Both the position numbers and the translations under genes were made by a program. Of a DNA stretch of 64,000 nt, positions 62,860-64,000 are shown piece by piece (position 1 is the stretch's first letter; each line of letters starts with the position of its first letter). The DNA is taken from assembly GCA_040754075.1 (NCBI GenBank), contig JBFMDH010000023.1, positions 1 through 64,000 of the forward strand, in the 5' to 3' direction. The DNA comes from Acidobacteriota bacterium. Its GTDB lineage: Bacteria; Acidobacteriota; Blastocatellia; UBA7656. Below the pieces are notes generated by a model, which was not told where the DNA came from, did no database searches, and saw nothing but the letters and a program-made list of their open reading frames with translations.

Positions 62860-63021
62860 ATGAGTAAAGAAAATACCAACCCACCTGAGAACCAATCGTC
62901 CATTGTTATTGAAGATTTGACGCTGAATGAAACTGTGACTGAAACCGTCAAAGGCGGAGATGCCACCATACGAGTCCATTATGATACCGGTTATGGGAAT
63001 CGCATGACGATTCGAGGATGA
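62860..63021 (+). CDS. Double-glycine-leader precursor peptide 2
   Basis: 53 residues (MSKENTNPPENQ...). AAGGGAGGA lies upstream of the ATG. The leader contains VIEDLTLNETVTETVKGG, and the predicted core DATIRVHYDTGYGNRMTIRG is Gly/Tyr-rich with no Cys, unlike lanthipeptides. The repeated leader next to unrelated cores is the pattern of a precursor family in which one maturation or export system handles many peptides. Confidence 0.78.
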   Translation: MSKENTNPPENQSSIVIEDLTLNETVTETVKGGDATIRVHYDTGYGNRMTIRG

Positions 63022-63034
63022 GGAGAATGAACCG

Positions 63035-63196
63035 ATGAACCAACCGGAAAATCAAGAAGGGATGAACCGGACAATCGAGGTCGAGGAATTGCCTATCGAA
63101 GAGCTAGTGAAACTTGTAGTTAAAGGCGGCAACGGTAGCGTTCAAAAGTTAGGCAGCCGGAGGCTTCTACTCCAGGGCGATGGCACCCACTCATAA
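63035..63196 (+). CDS. Double-glycine-leader precursor peptide 3
   Basis: 53 residues. GAGGAGA lies eight bases before the ATG, overlapping the end of gene 2, so the two are probably translationally linked. The leader contains TIEVEELPIEELVKLVVKGG, a more divergent variant (EELP in place of EDLT). The predicted core NGSVQKLGSRRLLLQGDGTHS is basic, without Cys. The 13-base gap to gene 2 suggests one transcript. Confidence 0.75.
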   Translation: MNQPENQEGMNRTIEVEELPIEELVKLVVKGGNGSVQKLGSRRLLLQGDGTHS

Positions 63197-63228
63197 AATG
63201 AATATTTTAGAAAGGCGGTGAAAAAAAC

Positions 63229-63381
63229 CTGAATAAACAAGAAAACCATAACCCAACGCTTATTGAAGACCTGCCGGTTGACCAATCACAACAAAATGAA
63301 GTTAAGGGCGGATGCACCCAAAACGCTAACGGCGGAATATGGAAGACAACCAATTTCATAACGAGAGATACTACCGGATGA
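63229..63381 (+). CDS. Double-glycine-leader precursor peptide 4, CTG start
   Basis: 50 residues. There is no ATG, GTG or TTG start in the open frame after the TAG at 63208. The only plausible start is CTG 63229, preceded at seven bases by AAAGGCGGTGA, a near-perfect Shine-Dalgarno. Its start aligns with peptide 1 (NKQ). The leader contains LIEDLPVDQSQQNEVKGG, and the predicted core CTQNANGGIWKTTNFITRDTTG has one Cys and a Gly-Gly pair. It is the fourth and last of the array. Confidence 0.62.
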   Translation: MNKQENHNPTLIEDLPVDQSQQNEVKGGCTQNANGGIWKTTNFITRDTTG

Positions 63382-63432
63382 ACTATTGGCAAATTGTGAC
63401 CGGTTTGTGACCCAGAAAAGCGATAAGGAAAT

Positions 63433-63449
63433 ATTACCTTTGAGGTAAT
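63433..63449. promoter_or_regulatory. Perfect inverted repeat before the MmyB-type regulator gene
   Basis: ATTACCT-TTG-AGGTAAT is a perfect 17-bp palindrome with 7-bp arms, 36 bases before the regulator start. It is the strong counterpart of the 58505 site. An autoregulatory operator is likely. Confidence 0.6.
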
Positions 63450-63484
63450 GGAGATGGCTCAAGGTTTATGATAAGTTTCCGGTA

Positions 63485-64000
63485 ATGGCAATGCTACAGA
63501 CGCAACCGGTGGGCAATCTTTTGCGTGAATGGCGCAAGCGTCGGCGACTCAGTCAACTCGACCTCGCCTGTGAAGCCGATATTTCAACCCGTCATTTGAG
63601 TTTTGTCGAAACCGGCCGCTCACAACCGAGCCGCGATATGGTTCTGCACCTCGCCGAACGACTCGATATTCCCTTGCGGGAACGTAATATTTTATTAATC
63701 GCAGCAGGTTACGCGCCGGTGTTTTCGGAACGTTCACTGGAAGACCCATTGCTTCATCCGGCGCGCAAAATCATCGATATGGCGCTTGCCGTACACGAAC
63801 CTTTCCCGGCGCTTGCCATTGACCGCCACTGGACACTCCTGGCTGCCAATCGCGCCATCAAACCGTTTATGAAGGCGAGCGATAAGGCTTTGCTCACCCC
63901 GCCCATCAACGTTTTGCGCCTCAGTTTGCACCCTTCAGGGCTTGCCTCGCGCATCGCCAATTTTAGCGAATGGCGCACCCACATTCTCACACGATTGCGC
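63485..64000 (+). CDS. MmyB-type helix-turn-helix transcription regulator (partial, runs off the window)
   Basis: 172 codons visible, with no stop before the edge. The N-terminal XRE helix-turn-helix is GNLLREWRKRRRLSQLDLACE followed by ISTRHLSFVETGRSQPSRDMV. The following LAERLDIPLRERNILLIAAGYAPVF and PALAIDRHWTLLAANRAIKPF match the MmyB-like ligand-binding domain. Members of this family regulate neighbouring oxidoreductases or NTF2-like proteins, often by autorepression. The palindrome at 63433 lies just upstream. The four leader-peptide genes precede it on the same strand, but the 103-base gap and the palindrome argue for an independent unit. Confidence 0.82.
   Translation, partial: MAMLQTQPVGNLLREWRKRRRLSQLDLACEADISTRHLSFVETGRSQPSRDMVLHLAERLDIPLRERNILLIAAGYAPVFSERSLEDPLLHPARKIIDMALAVHEPFPALAIDRHWTLLAANRAIKPFMKASDKALLTPPINVLRLSLHPSGLASRIANFSEWRTHILTRLR

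Overview
The window reads as a chromosomal piece of an Acidobacteriota genome, most likely of the Blastocatellia type. This is an inference from gene content: two giant gingipain-type (C25) secreted proteins, a geranylgeranyl-reductase-family enzyme, an unsegmented rpsT/holA/lptE core block, many exported proteins of no known family, abundant short tandem repeats between genes, and small 'VKGG' double-glycine-leader peptides. Genes lie on both strands in short operons, and base composition is moderate with no obvious plasmid or phage backbone. No rRNA, tRNA, CRISPR array or complete insertion sequence was recognised.

Layout. 1-1.4 kb: end of a defence-like pair, an ABC/AAA-type ATPase lacking a visible Walker A plus a small TOPRIM-like partner. 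1.5-4.6 kb: CopD-like membrane protein, TetA-type MFS pump, FAD oxidoreductase. 4.8-7.4 kb: three-gene operon for an ExbD-like protein, a 2OG-Fe(II) oxygenase and an exported LanC-like protein. 7.5-11 kb: FMN-dependent 2-hydroxyacid oxidase, DEDDh exonuclease, unknown protein, ParM-like actin. 11.2-18.6 kb: rhomboid-TPR protease, SpoIID-like protein, typA, O-methyltransferase, large membrane protein. 18.9-23.5 kb: nucleotidyltransferase and the conserved ATP-grasp/alpha-E/transglutaminase trio. 23.7-30.6 kb: leftward, probably Fur-controlled iron-uptake cluster (TonB receptor, PQQ-like propeller, PepSY membrane protein, DUF3386 and two small proteins). 30.9-33.5 kb: leuS. 33.7-46.1 kb: two tandem C25 peptidase-domain proteins. 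46.5-48.5 kb: lptE, holA, rpsT. 48.7-52.8 kb: magnesium-chelatase subunit H (BchH/ChlH) in two genes, with the C-terminal half encoded before the N-terminal half. 52.8-57.1 kb: seven leftward genes of unknown function around an HExxH protein and a degenerate zincin-like protein. 57.6-61.4 kb: membrane protein, SnoaL-like protein, DinB-like protein, small exported proteins, DAHP synthase. 61.7-64 kb: an exported protein, then four tiny tandem genes for related double-glycine-leader peptides, then an MmyB-type regulator running off the end.

The two most interesting items are the family of four RiPP-like or bacteriocin-like precursors at 62,617-63,381, which share an IEDL...VKGG leader but have unrelated cores, and the split, order-swapped BchH at 48,696-52,756. 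A 15-17 bp inverted repeat (TTACCT-N3-AGGTAA) occurs in front of both the MmyB-type regulator and the SnoaL-like operon 5 kb away, and suggests a small regulon.

Start codons were moved inward from the longest frame wherever a ribosome binding site or signal peptide clearly favoured an internal start. All family assignments come from motif recognition by eye, with no database search.
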